NCBI GenBank assembly: GCA_003560935.1
Contig: PWJF01000079.1
Location: 1 to 7,896 of the forward strand
Direction of reading: 5' to 3'
Length of the DNA: 7,896 nucleotides
Source of the DNA: Ignavibacteriales bacterium
GTDB lineage: Bacteria > Bacteroidota > Ignavibacteria > T3Sed10-11
Shown here: piece after piece, positions 6,277 to 7,896 of the stretch
Numbering within the stretch: the first letter of the stretch is position 1
Layout of the letters: each line of letters begins with the position of its first letter
Program-made: the position numbers and the translations under genes
The notes under the pieces: model-generated
Seen by the model: the letters and a program-made list of their open reading frames with translations, nothing else
Databases searched by the model: none
What the model was told of the DNA's origin: nothing

Positions 6277-7896
6277 TTACTTTCTCTTACTTCGGGTATC
6301 TTTATTCGTATTGCTTTCCTTTTTCCCCTCGCCGTGTCCGGCGTTTGTGCCGTCATTGTTTGCCGTATTCGACCCAGTGGAAATATTTTTCTTTTCGTTT
6401 CCATCCGACGGAATACCGTTATCGTCGCTTTTTTCTTTTTCCGGTACTTTCTTTCTTGAATGCTTGCGAAGTTTTTCTACCGCTTTCTCGAGCGCTTCTT
6501 TTTCCGCTTCCTCGCCGTTCTTTTTGGTTTTGATCGGCGGTAGTTCTTCACCCCGGATGATCATATCTATCTCGGCGGCGTCGAGTATCTCGCGTTCGAG
6601 CAATACTTTCGACAGGCGATGTAGTACGTCGATGTTCTCACGCAAGATTTTCTCTGCGCGCTTTTCGGCTTTAAGAATAATCGCCTTTACTTCTTTATCG
6701 ATCTCGACAGCGGTTTGCTCACTGAAATCCCTTCCCTGCGACATTTGTCTGCCGATAAATATCTCTTCATTGGTATGACTGTAATTCAACGGCCCGAGCT
6801 TATCGCTCATACCCCACTCACATACCATTTTGCGGGCGAGCTGTGTTGAACGCTGGATGTCGTTGGATGCACCGGTCGTGAGTTTGTTGTACACGATCTT
6901 CTCTGCAACACGACCGCCGAGTGCATAGGTAATCATTGCTTCGAGATATTCACGCGGATAGGTATGTTTTTCGTCAATGGGTAAATAGGTCGTAACGCCA
7001 AGAGCCCGTCCGCGCGGTATGATGGTCACCTTGTGAACCGGATCCGCTTCGGGTATCATTCGTGCCACAAGAACGTGACCGATTTCGTGGTAGGCGGTTG
7101 TCTTTTTTTCATCTTCCGATATGATCAGACTCTTGCGCTCGGTTCCCATCATAACTTTATCTTTTGCATCTTCAAAGTCGTGCATCGATACCACGTTGCT
7201 ATTGCGGCGCGCTGCAAGCAGTGCCGCTTCGTTGACGAGGTTTGCAAGCTCGGCACCCGCTAACCCGGGAGTTCCTTTCGCTAATATTTCAAGATCAACG
7301 TCCTCAGCCAACGGGATATTCCGTGTGTGAACACGCAAGATACCCTCGCGGCCCTTTACGTCCGGGCGATCGACGACTACCTGACGATCAAAACGACCGG
7401 GTCGCAGTAATGCCGGATCGAGTACATCCGGACGGTTGGTAGCTGCGATTATGATAACGCCGAGGTTTTGTTCGAAGCCGTCCATCTCAACAAGGAGCTG
7501 GTTGAGGGTTTGCTCGCGTTCGTCATGTCCGCCGCCAAGCCCTGCACCGCGTTGACGTCCTACAGCATCAATCTCATCGATGAAAACGATACACGGTGCG
7601 TTTTTCTTTGCATTTTCAAACAGGTCGCGTACACGGCTTGCTCCCACACCGACAAACATCTCGACGAAATCAGCGCCGCTTATGGAGAAAAAGGGTACGC
7701 CCGCTTCACCGGCAACCGCACGCGCAAGGAGTGTCTTACCCGTTCCCGGGGGCCCGAGTAATAGTACGCCGCGAGGTATTTTTCCGCCAAGCCGCTGGAA
7801 CTTTCCCGGATCGCGAAGGAAATCAATTATCTCATACAATTCGACTTTTGCCTCTTCGGCGCCCGCAACATCGTTGAATGTGAGTTTTGGTGCACC
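6277..7896 (-). CDS. ftsH: ATP-dependent zinc metalloprotease FtsH (5' end outside window)
   Basis: Membrane-bound AAA+ protease that unfolds and degrades membrane and regulatory proteins. 539 residues are visible; the N-terminal membrane segments and periplasmic domain (usually 100-150 residues) lie beyond 7896. The reading begins [17 protein letters not shown], the usual start of the AAA+ domain, so the true start is not in view. Motifs, numbered from the window edge: Walker A GPPGTGKT (48-55), pore loop FVG (81-83), Walker B IVFIDE (103-108), second region of homology [18 protein letters not shown] (154-171, with arginine fingers), zinc site HEIGH (270-274) and third ligand Asp346 in GASNDI. 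The HExxH has Ile where many FtsH proteins have Ala. After about residue 455 the tail is a long charged, Lys/Glu/Asn/Gly-rich low-complexity stretch ending in RSKRK. It heads the cluster with the prenol-kinase-like and DUF4837-like genes. Confidence 0.98.
   Translation of the reverse strand, partial: GAPKLTFNDVAGAEEAKVELYEIIDFLRDPGKFQRLGGKIPRGVLLLGPPGTGKTLLARAVAGEAGVPFFSISGADFVEMFVGVGASRVRDLFENAKKNAPCIVFIDEIDAVGRQRGAGLGGGHDEREQTLNQLLVEMDGFEQNLGVIIIAATNRPDVLDPALLRPGRFDRQVVVDRPDVKGREGILRVHTRNIPLAEDVDLEILAKGTPGLAGAELANLVNEAALLAARRNSNVVSMHDFEDAKDKVMMGTERKSLIISEDEKKTTAYHEIGHVLVARMIPEADPVHKVTIIPRGRALGVTTYLPIDEKHTYPREYLEAMITYALGGRVAEKIVYNKLTTGASNDIQRSTQLARKMVCEWGMSDKLGPLNYSHTNEEIFIGRQMSQGRDFSEQTAVEIDKEVKAIILKAEKRAEKILRENIDVLHRLSKVLLEREILDAAEIDMIIRGEELPPIKTKKNGEEAEKEALEKAVEKLRKHSRKKVPEKEKSDDNGIPSDGNEKKNISTGSNTANNDGTNAGHGEGKKESNTNKDTRSKRK

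Noticed and set aside
6272..6778. A 168-codon Ser/Phe-rich open frame on the plus strand opposite the ftsH 3' end
   Set aside because: Its composition is what antisense reading of a Lys/Glu-rich tail produces, and ftsH is unambiguous there.
7837..7839. TTG codon as the start of ftsH
   Set aside because: The open frame continues without a stop to the window edge, and the upstream residues [17 protein letters not shown] are a conserved FtsH segment, so the gene is truncated by the window and does not start here.

Overview
The window is a compact bacterial chromosomal segment of roughly balanced GC content. It holds seven protein genes, two of them cut by the window edges, and no sign of mobile elements, CRISPR arrays, tRNA or rRNA genes. 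Two proteins resemble families of unknown function (DUF4905-like and DUF4837-like) that I associate mainly with the Bacteroidota/Chlorobi/Ignavibacteria (FCB) side of the bacterial tree. An FCB-type anaerobe or facultative anaerobe is therefore the best guess, but this rests on family recollection and not on a search.

Layout. Positions 1-833 (minus) carry the 5' part of gltB, the large subunit of glutamate synthase, which leaves the window at its left edge. A 165-base divergent promoter region (834-998) separates it from a plus-strand cluster of three genes: a cytosolic PQQ-like beta-propeller protein (999-1877, DUF4905-like), a YjbQ/UPF0047 protein that overlaps it by the ATGA arrangement (1874-2299), and a large membrane Fe-S oxidoreductase of the HdrD / ETF:menaquinone-oxidoreductase type (2337-4367). 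A 47-base convergent gap follows. On the minus strand, read right to left, comes a second cluster: ftsH (7896 to 6277, 5' end outside the window), a dolichol/diacylglycerol-kinase-like membrane protein (6273-5626) starting 3 bases after the ftsH stop, and a DUF4837-like membrane-anchored protein (5563-4415).

How the genes may work together. GltB is central nitrogen assimilation. The Fe-S oxidoreductase has a NarI-like heme-b membrane module, two [4Fe-4S] clusters and two CCG-type domains. Such proteins pass electrons from soluble donors, often EtfAB, into the quinone pool, and no etfAB is visible here. FtsH is membrane protein quality control. Its tightly coupled neighbour probably phosphorylates an isoprenoid or lipid alcohol, so the right-hand cluster looks envelope-related.

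The most notable points are a near-consensus sigma70-type promoter whose -10 box lies only 3 bases before the first ATG of the propeller gene, which predicts a leaderless or nearly leaderless mRNA, and two clusters that each bring an uncharacterised family beside well-understood enzymes. I found no clear novel defence or mobile system.
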